Under the pieces are notes generated by a model. It was not told the origin of the DNA and ran no database searches. It saw nothing but the letters and a program-made list of their open reading frames with translations. From Synergistaceae bacterium (lineage in GTDB: Bacteria > Synergistota > Synergistia > Synergistales > Aminobacteriaceae), in assembly GCA_018436725.1 (NCBI GenBank), contig JAHDKT010000028.1, positions 1-64,000 on the forward strand: 64,000 bases of DNA, read 5' to 3'. Of the stretch, positions 34,336 to 43,187 are shown piece by piece. Numbering within the stretch: position 1 is the stretch's first letter; each line of letters starts with the position of its first letter. The position numbers and the translations under genes were made by a program.

Positions 34336-34381
34336 ACTCAATATCTTGTGCGAGAAAGTTTTTGCAGTATGTATATAGTGT
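34336..34381 (+). promoter_or_regulatory. Tandem NrdR-box-like operators before the ribonucleotide reductase
   Basis: Two 16-base elements resemble the NrdR box (ACACTATATATTGTGT type): ACTCAATATCTTGTGC at 34336-34351 and AGTATGTATATAGTGT at 34366-34381. Their centres are 30 bp apart, close to three helical turns, as in known NrdR operators. The second lies just before the ribosome site and would cover the -10 region. Confidence 0.6.
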
Positions 34382-34398
34382 TTTTAGGAGGGGTTCAT

Positions 34399-36981
34399 GT
34401 GTCAGTATCCTACAAGGAACGCTTTCGTTCTTCCGTTCCCGCGCCGTCGGCAGGCGGAGGCAAACGTCTCTCGGAGAACGCCCTGTGGCTTCTTGACCAG
34501 CGCTATTTCGCCCGCCGCTACGACCCTGTCGTCAAGGGAATCCGGAAGGAGAACTCTTTCGAGGAGTTCGCCCGCCGGGTGGCGCGTACCGTCGCATGCG
34601 CGGAGACGAAGTATCTCGGCGGAGGGGAAGAGGATCTGCGGTGGCTTCGCCGGCTTGAGTGCGGTATTTTCGACGATATCCTGAACCGGCGCTTCCTGTT
34701 CAACTCCCCGTGCCTCTTCGGGGCCGGGGCGGGGCTGACCGTGGATCCCCGGATGGCGGAAAAGCTCTACTGCGACCCCGAGGAACTGACATTCGACGAC
34801 TACTCGCTTCTGCACCGTTCGAAGACGAAGGGCCAGCAGCTCTTCGCCTGCTTCGTCATCGAGGTTCCCGACAGCATCGACGGCATTTTCGACTCCGTCA
34901 AGGATGCGGCCGTGATCAGCAAATACGGCGGCGGCGTCGGAGGAAACTTCGGCCATCTGCGCGAGCGGGGCTCCGTGATCAACGGCGGCATCGGCGGTCA
35001 GGCGAGCGGGCCGGTATCGTTCATGGAGACGTGGAACACCATGGGCGCGGTGGTGGTGCAGGGCGGCCGCAGGCGCGCCGCCCTGATGGGAATGCTCTTC
35101 GACGACCACCCCGACATCTTCGACTTCATCGACGCAAAGGTCGACGAGGGGAAGCTGCCGTACTTCAACATCTCCGTCTGCGTCTCGGACAAGTTAATGA
35201 AGTCGGCGCAGACCGGCGCGGACTTCAGTCTCTTCTCGCGGAGCAGCGGCAAGGTCGTCCGCTCGCTCAACGGCGCCGAACTGTGGAACAAGCTCTGCGA
35301 AAGCGCGTGGAAACGCGGCGACCCCGGTATCTTCTTCATCGACCGGGCGAACGCCGACAACCTGCTGAAAGCCGACGAAACATGGCGCATCGAGTCCACG
35401 AATCCGTGCGGCGAACAGCCGCTGCCGAATTATACGAGCTGCAATCTTGGCTCGGTGAATGTGGAGGCCTTCGTGGAGCGGAGGGAGGACGGGGGCGTTC
35501 GCTTCGACTTCGGGGCGTTTGTCGATCAGGTATTCCGTTCGATGTACTATCTCGACCTGGTCATCGACGCCTGCTCCTATCCGCTGGAAAAAATCGGCGA
35601 GCGCACGCGACGCATCCGTCCCGTGGGGCTGGGCATCATGGGGCTTGCCGACGCCGCCATCCTGCTGGGGATGCGCTACGGCTCGGAGCGTTTCAAGGTC
35701 TTCTGCAGGACGCTCGCGGATTCCATGGGGAGCGCCGCGCTGTGCGCAAGCGTCGGTATGACCGAGGAGATGGGAAAGGATCCGTTCCCCGACGCGCATC
35801 TGGTCGAGGAACTCTTCCGCAGATTCGCCCGCGAACAGGGGGAGGAACTCTTTCCGGAGTCGTGGTTCGCCTCGCTCGACCGCGAGGCGATACTGTCGTT
35901 CGTCGAGAAGATGCGCTCGTCGTCGACGATCCCCTACACCCTGGCGAACGCATTCGGATCCTTCTTCACCGCCGAGGGGATGGGGAGCGAACAGGAGCGC
36001 CTTTCGCTCGCCGCGAAGATGCTGCAGGCCTTCGCACGCGGCAGACTGCGCACCAGCAGACGCCTCTCCATCGCGCCCACCGGCTCGATCTCCATGCTCA
36101 TCGACGCCAGCGCGGGTATCGAGCCGAACTTCGCCTGGAGCTGGAGCCGCCGCATCGCCAAGGCGGACGGGGACGGCCAGGAGACGAGGGAGTTCCATCA
36201 CAAGCTGCTCTCTCCCCTTCAGGCGGCGGAGCTGCATGATACGGGCGCGATCTCCGACCCCGTCTTCGTGACCGCCTACGACATCGCGCCGGACGAGCAT
36301 GTCGAGGTGACGGGTATCTTCGCGGGCGTCGTCGACAGCGGCATCAGCAAGACGGTGAACCTCCCCAACGACGCGACCGTGGATCAGGTGAAGGCGATCT
36401 ACCGGCGCTGCTACGAGATGGGCGCGAAGGGGATCACGATCTACCGCGACGGGTCGCGCTCGTTCCAGCCGATCGAGACGACGAAAAAGCTCGAGAAGAC
36501 GGAGGAGAAACAGCCGCTCTCCAGCCGCGTCAAGGAACGCCCGGGACTCGTCGTCTTCGGCAAGACGATCAAGGAGACCACGCCGTGGGGGAGCATCTAC
36601 GTGACGCTGAACTTCGACGGCGCCGAACCGTTCGAGGTCTTCGCCACCATCGGCAAGAGCGGCTCCGAGCTGAAGGCTATGACCGAGGCGCTGTCGCGGG
36701 CCATATCGATCGGCCTGCGAAGCGGCGGCAAACTGGAGGACTTCATCGCCACCCTCAAGGGGCTCTCCGGGAAGGAGTACTGGCTCTTCGAGTTCGACGA
36801 CAAGCACGTCGCCCGCTCGATACCGGATGCGATCGCGGTGCTGCTCGAACGCCTGATAGGAAAGGACGTCGGCGTGCACGGAGGCGGCGGAGGAGTGGAG
36901 TGCCCGGAGTGCGGCGCACCGATGGAGATGATCTCCGGGTGCGAGTACTGTTTCAGCTGCGGATACTCTCCCTGCAAATAG
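34399..36981 (+). CDS. nrdJ: Adenosylcobalamin-dependent (class II) ribonucleotide reductase
   Basis: This 860-residue enzyme reduces ribonucleotides to deoxyribonucleotides with a B12-generated thiyl radical, independent of oxygen. The sequence shows NSPCLFGAG (redox Cys), GGGVGGNFGHLR, the STNPCGEQPLPNYTSCNLGS block with the radical Cys, Asn and Glu, and SIAPTGSISM. The C-terminal part has CPECG and CEYCFSCGYSPC, a Cys-rich tail that re-reduces the active site. The GTG at 34399 follows AGGAGG by 7 bases. It is a single gene between tandem NrdR-like boxes and a terminator. Confidence 0.95.
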   Translation: MSVSYKERFRSSVPAPSAGGGKRLSENALWLLDQRYFARRYDPVVKGIRKENSFEEFARRVARTVACAETKYLGGGEEDLRWLRRLECGIFDDILNRRFLFNSPCLFGAGAGLTVDPRMAEKLYCDPEELTFDDYSLLHRSKTKGQQLFACFVIEVPDSIDGIFDSVKDAAVISKYGGGVGGNFGHLRERGSVINGGIGGQASGPVSFMETWNTMGAVVVQGGRRRAALMGMLFDDHPDIFDFIDAKVDEGKLPYFNISVCVSDKLMKSAQTGADFSLFSRSSGKVVRSLNGAELWNKLCESAWKRGDPGIFFIDRANADNLLKADETWRIESTNPCGEQPLPNYTSCNLGSVNVEAFVERREDGGVRFDFGAFVDQVFRSMYYLDLVIDACSYPLEKIGERTRRIRPVGLGIMGLADAAILLGMRYGSERFKVFCRTLADSMGSAALCASVGMTEEMGKDPFPDAHLVEELFRRFAREQGEELFPESWFASLDREAILSFVEKMRSSSTIPYTLANAFGSFFTAEGMGSEQERLSLAAKMLQAFARGRLRTSRRLSIAPTGSISMLIDASAGIEPNFAWSWSRRIAKADGDGQETREFHHKLLSPLQAAELHDTGAISDPVFVTAYDIAPDEHVEVTGIFAGVVDSGISKTVNLPNDATVDQVKAIYRRCYEMGAKGITIYRDGSRSFQPIETTKKLEKTEEKQPLSSRVKERPGLVVFGKTIKETTPWGSIYVTLNFDGAEPFEVFATIGKSGSELKAMTEALSRAISIGLRSGGKLEDFIATLKGLSGKEYWLFEFDDKHVARSIPDAIAVLLERLIGKDVGVHGGGGGVECPECGAPMEMISGCEYCFSCGYSPCK

Positions 36982-36996
36982 ACGATCCGGGAGAGC

Positions 36997-37036
36997 AAAA
37001 AAGCCGGAACCGGGAAAAAGCCCGGTTCCGGCTTTA
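36997..37036. terminator. Bidirectional terminator between nrdJ and flaG
   Basis: AGCCGGAACCGGG pairs with CCCGGTTCCGGCT around a 5-base loop, with A-rich left and T-containing right flanks. Confidence 0.85.
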
Positions 37037-37054
37037 TGTGTCGTGAGACATGGC

Positions 37055-37423
37055 TCAAGCGACGATGTCGAAGAGGAAACCGAGGATCTCGTTCCGCCGC
37101 TCGATGAGGCGCACTATCTCGTCCGGAGGAATCTTGCGGATGATCTTCTCCTCGTCGTTGCTCTCCTTGACGATCACCTGCACAAGATCCGCCTCTTCCT
37201 CGATATTGAACTGGAGGTATCTGCTGTGGAGGGCCGCATTCTCCTGGAACGTATCCAAGGCTCGTTCGAGCGCTTTATCCCCGCGCACAAAACGATTGCG
37301 GATTCGTCCCTCGGAGAACGTCCGCTGCTCGTCGTATCTTTTTCGAGGGTAGGATGGTTCAAGGTAGTTCTTTCTCGCCCACCCCATAACCTCGACAGAG
37401 GGAACGGAAAAAGCAGGAGACAT
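37055..37423 (-). CDS. flaG: FlaG-family flagellar protein
   Basis: This 122-residue protein ends with a FlaG domain (about 70-122: QVIVKESNDEEKIIRKIPPDEIVRL). The N-terminal half is charged and not recognised. FlaG proteins affect filament length or assembly. The ATG at 37423 follows GGAGG. It stands alone here, divergent from metK and away from any flagellar operon in the window. Confidence 0.82.
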   Translation of the reverse strand: MSPAFSVPSVEVMGWARKNYLEPSYPRKRYDEQRTFSEGRIRNRFVRGDKALERALDTFQENAALHSRYLQFNIEEEADLVQVIVKESNDEEKIIRKIPPDEIVRLIERRNEILGFLFDIVA

Positions 37424-37521
37424 GTTACTCACCTCCAAAATACACTCCACCATCGAGGAGAATATACCCCAGAGCGGAAGAAATGTCAAACGATTCCGTT
37501 TTGAAAGAAAGCGTTTCGCCA

Positions 37522-37549
37522 TTGACACGCGGCGGAAATCGCGTATAAT
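37522..37549 (+). promoter_or_regulatory. Consensus promoter of metK (TTGACA-16-TATAAT)
   Basis: Both hexamers match the sigma-70 consensus exactly, with a 16-base spacer, 32 bases before the SAM aptamer. Confidence 0.9.
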
Positions 37550-37580
37550 TCTTCCGGTGTTTTTGTTTTTACAATTGAGA

Positions 37581-37683
37581 CTCTTATCGAGAGAGGTGGA
37601 GGGACTGGCCCGATGAAGCCCGGCAACCTGCCTGAAAAGGTATGGTGCCAACACCAGCAGCCGATGGCTGACTGATAAGAGGG
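37581..37683 (+). ncRNA. SAM-I (S-box) riboswitch aptamer
   Basis: The leader contains the conserved S-box series: CTCTTATCGAGAGAGGTGGAG, GGGACTGGCCCGATGAAGCC, CGGCAACC, GGTGCCAA and the closing ACTGATAAGAG. S-adenosylmethionine binding favours the terminator at 37702-37730 and lowers metK expression. Confidence 0.97.
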
Positions 37684-37701
37684 AGCGTTTGAGAACAGTC
37701 A

Positions 37702-37730
37702 AAGGCCCTTCTTGCGAAGGGCCTTTTTTT
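37702..37730 (+). terminator. Riboswitch-controlled terminator before metK
   Basis: AAGGCCCTTC pairs with GAAGGGCCTT around TTGC, followed by T-run. It is the expression platform of the SAM riboswitch. Confidence 0.92.
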
Positions 37731-37759
37731 CATTACTTTGCATCAAGGAGGAAAAACAA

Positions 37760-38959
37760 GTGACAAAAGAGCGTTATCTCTTCTCATCCGAGTCCGTAAC
37801 CGAGGGACACCCCGACAAGGTGGCCGACCAGATTTCCGACGGAGTACTCGACGCGATTCTCGCGGAGGATCCCATGGGACGTGTCGCGTGCGAAGTGCTC
37901 TGCACCACGGGCATGGTGATGGTGGCCGGAGAAATTACAACGGAAACATACGTGGACATCCCCAAACTTGCAAGGGACATAGTGAAGGACATAGGCTACA
38001 CTCGCGCGAAGTACGGTTTCGACGGCGATACCTGCGCCGTGCTCACCGCGATCGACGAGCAGTCGAGCGACATCGCGCAGGGCGTGAACAACGCGCTCGA
38101 GGTGCGCGAACATCTGGTTACGGAGGAAGAGATCGCAAAGACCGGCGCCGGCGACCAGGGGATGATGTTCGGCTTCGCCTGCAAGGAGACCGAAGAGTAC
38201 ATGCCCATGCCGATCGCGCTGGCGCATCGCCTCGCCAGGCAGCTCGCGAAAGTCCGCAAGGACGGCACGATCCCCTATCTTCGGCCGGACGGAAAGACGC
38301 AGGTCACCCTGGAGTACGTGGACGGAAAAGCCGTGCGTGCGGACACCATCGTTGTCTCGGCGCAGCATCATCCTGAAGCGACGCTCGCCGAGATACGGGC
38401 CGACATCATCGAGCATGTCGTCACGCCGATCATCCCCGAATACTTGATGAAGGGCGACACGAGAATTCTCGTAAATCCGACGGGGCGTTTCGTCAAGGGA
38501 GGCCCCATGGCCGACTCGGGACTTACCGGCAGAAAGATCATCGTCGATACCTACGGGGGATGGGTCGCCCACGGCGGCGGCGCCTTCTCCGGGAAAGACC
38601 CGACGAAAGTGGACCGCTCCGCGGCATATATGGCGCGTTATGCGGCGAAGAACGTCGTGGCGGCGGGGCTTGCCGAACAGTGCCAGATTCAACTGGCCTA
38701 CGCCATCGGCGTAGCCGAGCCCGTCTCCATCATGCTGGATACCTTCGGAACAGGGAAGCTCTCCGACGTGGAGATCACGAAGCTGGTGCGTACGCACTTC
38801 GATTTCCGGCCCGCGGCGATCATTCGGGACCTTGAACTCCGCAAGCCGCAGTATCGCCGTCTTGCGGCCTACGGACACATCGGCCGCATCGATCTTGATC
38901 CGATGCCCGCATGGGAGCGGACAGACCGCGCTCAAGCCCTTGCCGCGGCGCTGAAATAG
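37760..38959 (+). CDS. metK: S-adenosylmethionine synthase
   Basis: This 399-residue enzyme makes S-adenosylmethionine from methionine and ATP. Motifs are [53 protein letters not shown] and [19 protein letters not shown]. The GTG at 37760 follows AAGGAGG. The gene is alone between its riboswitch and a terminator. Confidence 0.98.
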   Translation: MTKERYLFSSESVTEGHPDKVADQISDGVLDAILAEDPMGRVACEVLCTTGMVMVAGEITTETYVDIPKLARDIVKDIGYTRAKYGFDGDTCAVLTAIDEQSSDIAQGVNNALEVREHLVTEEEIAKTGAGDQGMMFGFACKETEEYMPMPIALAHRLARQLAKVRKDGTIPYLRPDGKTQVTLEYVDGKAVRADTIVVSAQHHPEATLAEIRADIIEHVVTPIIPEYLMKGDTRILVNPTGRFVKGGPMADSGLTGRKIIVDTYGGWVAHGGGAFSGKDPTKVDRSAAYMARYAAKNVVAAGLAEQCQIQLAYAIGVAEPVSIMLDTFGTGKLSDVEITKLVRTHFDFRPAAIIRDLELRKPQYRRLAAYGHIGRIDLDPMPAWERTDRAQALAAALK

Positions 38960-38980
38960 CGACGTTTCGACTCTCTCCGG

Positions 38981-39018
38981 ACGGAGGATCGCGATACGCG
39001 CGGTCCTCCGTTTCTTTT
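38981..39018 (+). terminator. Rho-independent terminator after metK
   Basis: ACGGAGGAtCGCG pairs with CGCGgTCCTCCGT, then TTCTTTT. Confidence 0.8.
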
Positions 39019-39034
39019 CCTCGCCCTCTCCGTG

Positions 39035-39043
39035 TGCTATGAT
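39035..39043 (+). promoter_or_regulatory. Extended -10 promoter (TGC-TATGAT)
   Basis: TGCTATGAT lies 53 bases before the RsbW-like gene and after the metK terminator. Confidence 0.45.
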
Positions 39044-39095
39044 GACCAACGGAAGACCAACGACGTCCTTTGTTTCGGAAGCGAGGAGTGATCGA

Positions 39096-39536
39096 ATGAA
39101 AACAGAGAAGATGCTGGCGTCGATTGCATTCTGCACGATAGAGGAGTTCGCGCCGCACAGGAGCAGGCTTCTGTCGCTGATAAGCGCCGTATGCGGACCG
39201 CAGAAGGGAATGCGTCTTTTCGTAGCAGTCAACGAAGCGGTGAACAACGCGCTCTTCCACGCGAACAGGGAGCTTCCGGGGGCTGGAGTGCAGATCGTCG
39301 CCGTCGACGAGGGAGAGAGCCTGCGCGTTTCCGTACGCAGCGAAGGCAACGGTTTCGAGCACGACTTGAGGACCGATCCCGACGTTTTTTCCGATTTTTT
39401 CAGAGAGTCGGGCAGGGGCGTCCAGATCATCCTCCACGTGGTGGACGAGGTCCGTATCGAAGAGTCCGGGAGTACCGTCACGCTTCGTATGGCGAAAAAA
39501 GAGTCGCTGGAAGATGTCTCCTCGATCTCGTTATGA
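39096..39536 (+). CDS. RsbW/SpoIIAB-like ATPase (anti-sigma or serine kinase type)
   Basis: This 146-residue GHKL ATPase domain protein has AVNEAVNNALFHAN (N box) and GRGVQIILHVVDEV (G box). In partner-switching systems such proteins bind a sigma factor or phosphorylate a STAS protein. GAGGAG precedes the ATG at 39096. The phosphatase gene follows after 9 bases, so the two act together. No STAS protein or sigma factor is adjacent. Confidence 0.82.
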   Translation: MKTEKMLASIAFCTIEEFAPHRSRLLSLISAVCGPQKGMRLFVAVNEAVNNALFHANRELPGAGVQIVAVDEGESLRVSVRSEGNGFEHDLRTDPDVFSDFFRESGRGVQIILHVVDEVRIEESGSTVTLRMAKKESLEDVSSISL

Positions 39537-39545
39537 GGTGATCGC

Positions 39546-40607
39546 ATGAAAAACTCTCTTCAATCCCCGTCGTCTTTTCCTTTGACGCTCGAGGTGGCGG
39601 GGTTTCGTTTCAACGGAATGAATCTGCTGGACATGTTCGGCGAGTCTCTCGTCATGTGGGAAACCGCGACGGGAAACATCGTCTACATGAACGAGGCGGC
39701 GCGCGTTCTCTACGACTATACGCTCGCGGAGTCGCAGACGCTCTCCGTCGACGATATTTTTCCCTCCCGCGACGGGCTTGCCGACAGGGCTTTTTCCGTG
39801 ACCACGACCTCGCACAGAAAGCGGAGCGGAGTATTTTTCCCGGTACAGGCGACCTGCCGTACTCTGGCGCAGGATTCGGAGGAGATCATGATGATGGTCG
39901 TCGCCGATATCTCGCCGGAAAATCTGGCGCGGGACGACGTCGCGCTCGCTTCCGACATACAGAGGGGATTTCTTCCGGGAGATCTGGTAGGGGAGCCTGA
40001 TGTCGAAGTGCGAAGTATCTACCGTCCGATGTTCCTCATCAGCGGAGATATGTTCGGGTATCACTGGGATCCCTCCGGCAGAATCCTGAACGGCTACATC
40101 TACGACCTTATGGGACACGGCGTTCCTGCGGCGCTGCAGACATCGGCCCTGATGGTGCTCTTCCGGCAGGCGTTCGAGGACGAGGACAGAATCGGCTCCA
40201 GCCTGACGGAGAAGCTTCAATGGGTGAACGACACGGCTGCCGAACGATTCCTTTCGGACTCGTTCGCCGCCGCTATCTGCTTCCGTTTGGATCTTCGCAG
40301 AAAAACGCTCTCGTATTGCGCCGCAGGAATCAACGCCTTCCTGCACGGAGTGAACGGGGAGCTGCGAAAAGTGCCGACCCCCGGCTCGCTCCTCGGGCTT
40401 TCGAGCCGGGTCGAGTTCGGTTCGGGCGAGATATCTGTACAACCGGGAGATTACTTTCTTTTCACGAGCGACGGGTTTCTCGACCTGCTCGAAGGGACGG
40501 AGCCGCTCCGGATGACCTTCTCCGATGCGTACGATCATTTGTTCCAAATCGGATACACCGGCGCCAGCAGAGACGACCTGTCCGCTCTCTGCATTCATAT
40601 CCGCTGA
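39546..40607 (+). CDS. PAS-PP2C (SpoIIE/RsbU-like) serine phosphatase
   Basis: This 353-residue protein has an N-terminal PAS-like domain (about 25-125) and a SpoIIE-type PP2C domain (about 140-350). Metal-binding motifs are SGDMFGY, IYDLMGHGVPAAL, FTSDGFLDL and SRDDLSALC. It should dephosphorylate a STAS antagonist and so oppose the RsbW-like kinase, with the PAS domain sensing the signal. Ribosome site GAGGTG. The gene ends 10 bp from a convergent hybrid kinase gene, with no terminator between. Confidence 0.88.
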   Translation: MKNSLQSPSSFPLTLEVAGFRFNGMNLLDMFGESLVMWETATGNIVYMNEAARVLYDYTLAESQTLSVDDIFPSRDGLADRAFSVTTTSHRKRSGVFFPVQATCRTLAQDSEEIMMMVVADISPENLARDDVALASDIQRGFLPGDLVGEPDVEVRSIYRPMFLISGDMFGYHWDPSGRILNGYIYDLMGHGVPAALQTSALMVLFRQAFEDEDRIGSSLTEKLQWVNDTAAERFLSDSFAAAICFRLDLRRKTLSYCAAGINAFLHGVNGELRKVPTPGSLLGLSSRVEFGSGEISVQPGDYFLFTSDGFLDLLEGTEPLRMTFSDAYDHLFQIGYTGASRDDLSALCIHIR

Positions 40608-40617
40608 GAGGGAGCCG

Positions 40618-41877
40618 TTACCGCCTTTCGAAGCCGATCGGCGGAATGTTGCGGATGATGACCTCGACCAATTCGTCGGGGTCCACAGGTTTTGCGATAT
40701 AGTCGTCCATCCCGGCATCGAGACACATCTGCCTGTCGCCTTCCATGGCGTATGCGGTCATCGCGATGACCGGCAGCCGTTTCTCGGCGCCTTGTTCATT
40801 GGAGCGAATGGCCTGCGTCGTCTCCAAGCCGTTCATCCCCGGCATTTGGATATCCATGAAGGCCAGGTCGAAACGCTCTTCGGCTATTTTTTGAAGCGCC
40901 TCCGCACCGCTCTCCGCGAGCGAGACGCACCAGCCCGGTCCGCCCTTTTTGCGCAGTATCGTCCTGGTGAGGCTGCGGTTGAATTTATTGTCGTCGACGA
41001 CGAGGATCGAGAGCTTCTCCGGCAAACCCGGCGCTTCTTCCGCGACGGCCCGCTCCGGTTCCGCGGCGGATTGTCCTGCGGTCTGTCCGGCCTCGGCGAT
41101 CTTCTTCATGGTGACCGTGAACTGAAAGATGTTCCGCTCGTCTCCGGCGCTCTCGGCCCGGAGAGCCCCTCCCATCGCCTCCGCCAGCCCTTTGGCGATG
41201 ATCAGCCCCAGCCCGACCCCTTCATATGCGCGTGAGAATGCGCTTCGGTCGAGGGCGGAGTAGTCGAGCATCGCGCTGATTCGTGCTCCGGTGATGCTCT
41301 CGGCGGAGTGCGCGACGGAAAAGCGGAGCGTGATTGTTTCGTCGGTTTCTCCTATCGAAAAGACGTTGATCTCGATCTTTCCTTTTGCGGTAAAGGCGAT
41401 CGCCGTTCCCACGATATTGCGAAGCACCTGTCTGAGTCGGGCGCTGTCGCCCGTGAGAAATTCGGGAATATCCGGAGCTATGGAGAGTTCCATCTGCAGA
41501 CGGCGTTCCTGCGCGGCTATAGCCAGCGGGCGGACCGCCTGCGAACAACAGGAACGAAGAGGCACGGGATCGGCTTTCAGCTCGAGCTGCCCCGTTTCGA
41601 GCCGTGAAAGGTCCAACAGCTCTTCGACGAGCAGAAGTAGATCCCGGGACGACGACGACAGCATCTCGACGAATTTCTTCTGTTCGAGATCGAGCTTCGT
41701 CCCCTGAAAGAGGTTGACCACGCCGACGATCGAGTTGAGCGGAGTGCGAATTTCATGGCTCAGGTTGGCGATGAACGCGGCCTTTTTTCTGTTCGCGTCC
41801 TCGGACTTCGCCAGGGCTTCTTCCAGGCGTGCGATCTTCGCGGCCGTTTCGTCCGGAAAACCTTGCAGTACGTTCAT
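40618..41877 (-). CDS. Hybrid histidine kinase with degenerate ATP-binding domain
   Basis: This 419-residue soluble protein has a short coiled coil (1-30), HisKA with His41 in LSHEIRTPLN, an ATPase-like domain and a receiver domain with Asp342 in FMDIQMPG. In the ATPase domain the N box reads RNIVGTAIAF, so the usual Mg-binding Asn is Thr158. The G1 box DxGxG is absent (HSAESITGA around 190-198), while the G2 box YEGVGLGL is kept. It is therefore probably a pseudokinase or very weak kinase. The ATG at 41877 follows AAGGAGG. It is convergent with the RsbU-like gene. Confidence 0.87.
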   Translation of the reverse strand: MNVLQGFPDETAAKIARLEEALAKSEDANRKKAAFIANLSHEIRTPLNSIVGVVNLFQGTKLDLEQKKFVEMLSSSSRDLLLLVEELLDLSRLETGQLELKADPVPLRSCCSQAVRPLAIAAQERRLQMELSIAPDIPEFLTGDSARLRQVLRNIVGTAIAFTAKGKIEINVFSIGETDETITLRFSVAHSAESITGARISAMLDYSALDRSAFSRAYEGVGLGLIIAKGLAEAMGGALRAESAGDERNIFQFTVTMKKIAEAGQTAGQSAAEPERAVAEEAPGLPEKLSILVVDDNKFNRSLTRTILRKKGGPGWCVSLAESGAEALQKIAEERFDLAFMDIQMPGMNGLETTQAIRSNEQGAEKRLPVIAMTAYAMEGDRQMCLDAGMDDYIAKPVDPDELVEVIIRNIPPIGFERR

Positions 41878-41960
41878 GGATGATCCTCCTTGTTCGCGCG
41901 GGGCGGCCGACATCTCCTCTTCACGTGTCCATCCTGATTATAAACCGGAGAGGGGAAAAG

Positions 41961-41997
41961 AACAAAGGGGAGACATTTTTCCCGTCTCCCCTTTGTT
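41961..41997 (-). terminator. Hairpin terminator between the beta-propeller and hybrid kinase genes
   Basis: AACAAAGGGGAGAC (41961-41974) pairs perfectly with GTCTCCCCTTTGTT (41984-41997). Read leftward it is followed by CTTTTC, a modest T-run. Confidence 0.65.
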
Positions 41998-42031
41998 CCG
42001 TATGCGTACTCCCGATCGTCGCCTTTCCTGC

Positions 42032-43102
42032 TCAGCGGAAAGCGTACACTTTCCCGTCGTAACTTCCGAAGTAGACGACCCCGCCGACCACCAGCGGAGA
42101 GGACATGATTTCTCGGCCCGTCTCGAAACGCCAGCGTTCAGCGCCCGTGGCGGCGTTGAGGGCGAAGAATATTCCCGCGTCGCTGCCGAAGAAGACGAGC
42201 CCCTGATGCACGACGGGGTCGGAATGAATGCCGCCGGGCACGGGAAACTCCCATACCGGTTTGCCCGAAGCGGCGTCGAGAGCGACGAGCTTGCCGTTGA
42301 TGGTGCCGAAGTAGAGCCGCCCTCCGGAGACCGCCGGAGATGTTGTGATCGACTCCCCCGCCGCGTACTTCCACAAAGGGATCACTCCCTTGATCCGGAC
42401 GGCCTGCATCAGTCCGTCCCAGCTTCCGAAATAGACGATCCCGTTTGCGACCACAGGCGCCGCGCCGATCGGACCGCCGCTCCCGCCTCCCCACTCCTTC
42501 TTCCCCGTCTTCGCGTTCAGGGCGTGGAACAAGCCCTCGTATGCGCCGACGAAGAGCAGCCCGTCGCTGTACGTCGGCGAGGAGCGAAGCTCTCTTCCCG
42601 TGTCGAAAGACCATGCGAGGCGACCGTTGGAGGCGTTCAGCGCGTATGTTTTCCCGTCCGTGCTGTTGAAGAACGCCTTCCCGTCGCCCGCGGCGGGAGA
42701 CCCCCATATCGAACCGGTGGTGTACCTGTCGCTGGAACCGGTTTTATAGTTCCACTGCACGTTGCCGGTTGCCAGGCTCACCGCGAAGAGGGTTCCGTCC
42801 GCCCCCCCGACGAACGCGTTCCCGCCGAGGATCGCCGGAGCGCCGTTGATCGTGGCTTTCGTATCGAAAATCCAGAGAGCGCGTCCGGTGTTTTTGTCGA
42901 GAGCATGCAATTTGCCCGTCTCGTCGCCGATGAGGATCTTGTCCCCCGCAAGGGCGGGGGATCCCGAGACGCCGGCTTGCGCATCGTAGCTCCATTGGAG
43001 AACTCCTTCCCACCCGGCCGCCTCCGTCAAGGGGAATACGGAGAACAGAAGGAGAGAGAGCGCGTAGACACCGATGAACGATCTTTTCTTGATAGAGTGC
43101 AT
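42032..43102 (-). CDS. Exported PQQ-type beta-propeller protein (BamB-like)
   Basis: This 356-residue protein has a signal peptide (about 1-29) and about eight repeats of the pattern G-A-L-W-x-F-D-T with repeating SPAL, GDKILIGD and ALDxxTGK elements. These are the blades of a pyrrolo-quinoline quinone-like propeller. BamB, part of the outer-membrane assembly machine, has this fold, but so do many other exported propellers. The ATG at 43102 lies 6 bases from AGAGGTG. Function beyond binding is not certain. Confidence 0.82.
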   Translation of the reverse strand: MHSIKKRSFIGVYALSLLLFSVFPLTEAAGWEGVLQWSYDAQAGVSGSPALAGDKILIGDETGKLHALDKNTGRALWIFDTKATINGAPAILGGNAFVGGADGTLFAVSLATGNVQWNYKTGSSDRYTTGSIWGSPAAGDGKAFFNSTDGKTYALNASNGRLAWSFDTGRELRSSPTYSDGLLFVGAYEGLFHALNAKTGKKEWGGGSGGPIGAAPVVANGIVYFGSWDGLMQAVRIKGVIPLWKYAAGESITTSPAVSGGRLYFGTINGKLVALDAASGKPVWEFPVPGGIHSDPVVHQGLVFFGSDAGIFFALNAATGAERWRFETGREIMSSPLVVGGVVYFGSYDGKVYAFR

Positions 43103-43143
43103 TTTCGACACCTCTTTTCATTGGTATGTTTCCTTTGTTGAAC

Positions 43144-43149
43144 ATTATA
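43144..43149 (-). promoter_or_regulatory. -10 element (TATAAT) of the beta-propeller gene
   Basis: A perfect TATAAT on the minus strand lies about 42 bases before the start. The -35 is not clear. Confidence 0.4.
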
Positions 43150-43187
43150 CCGCACCGGTCGATTTCTGCACCGGAAAAATACGGACG

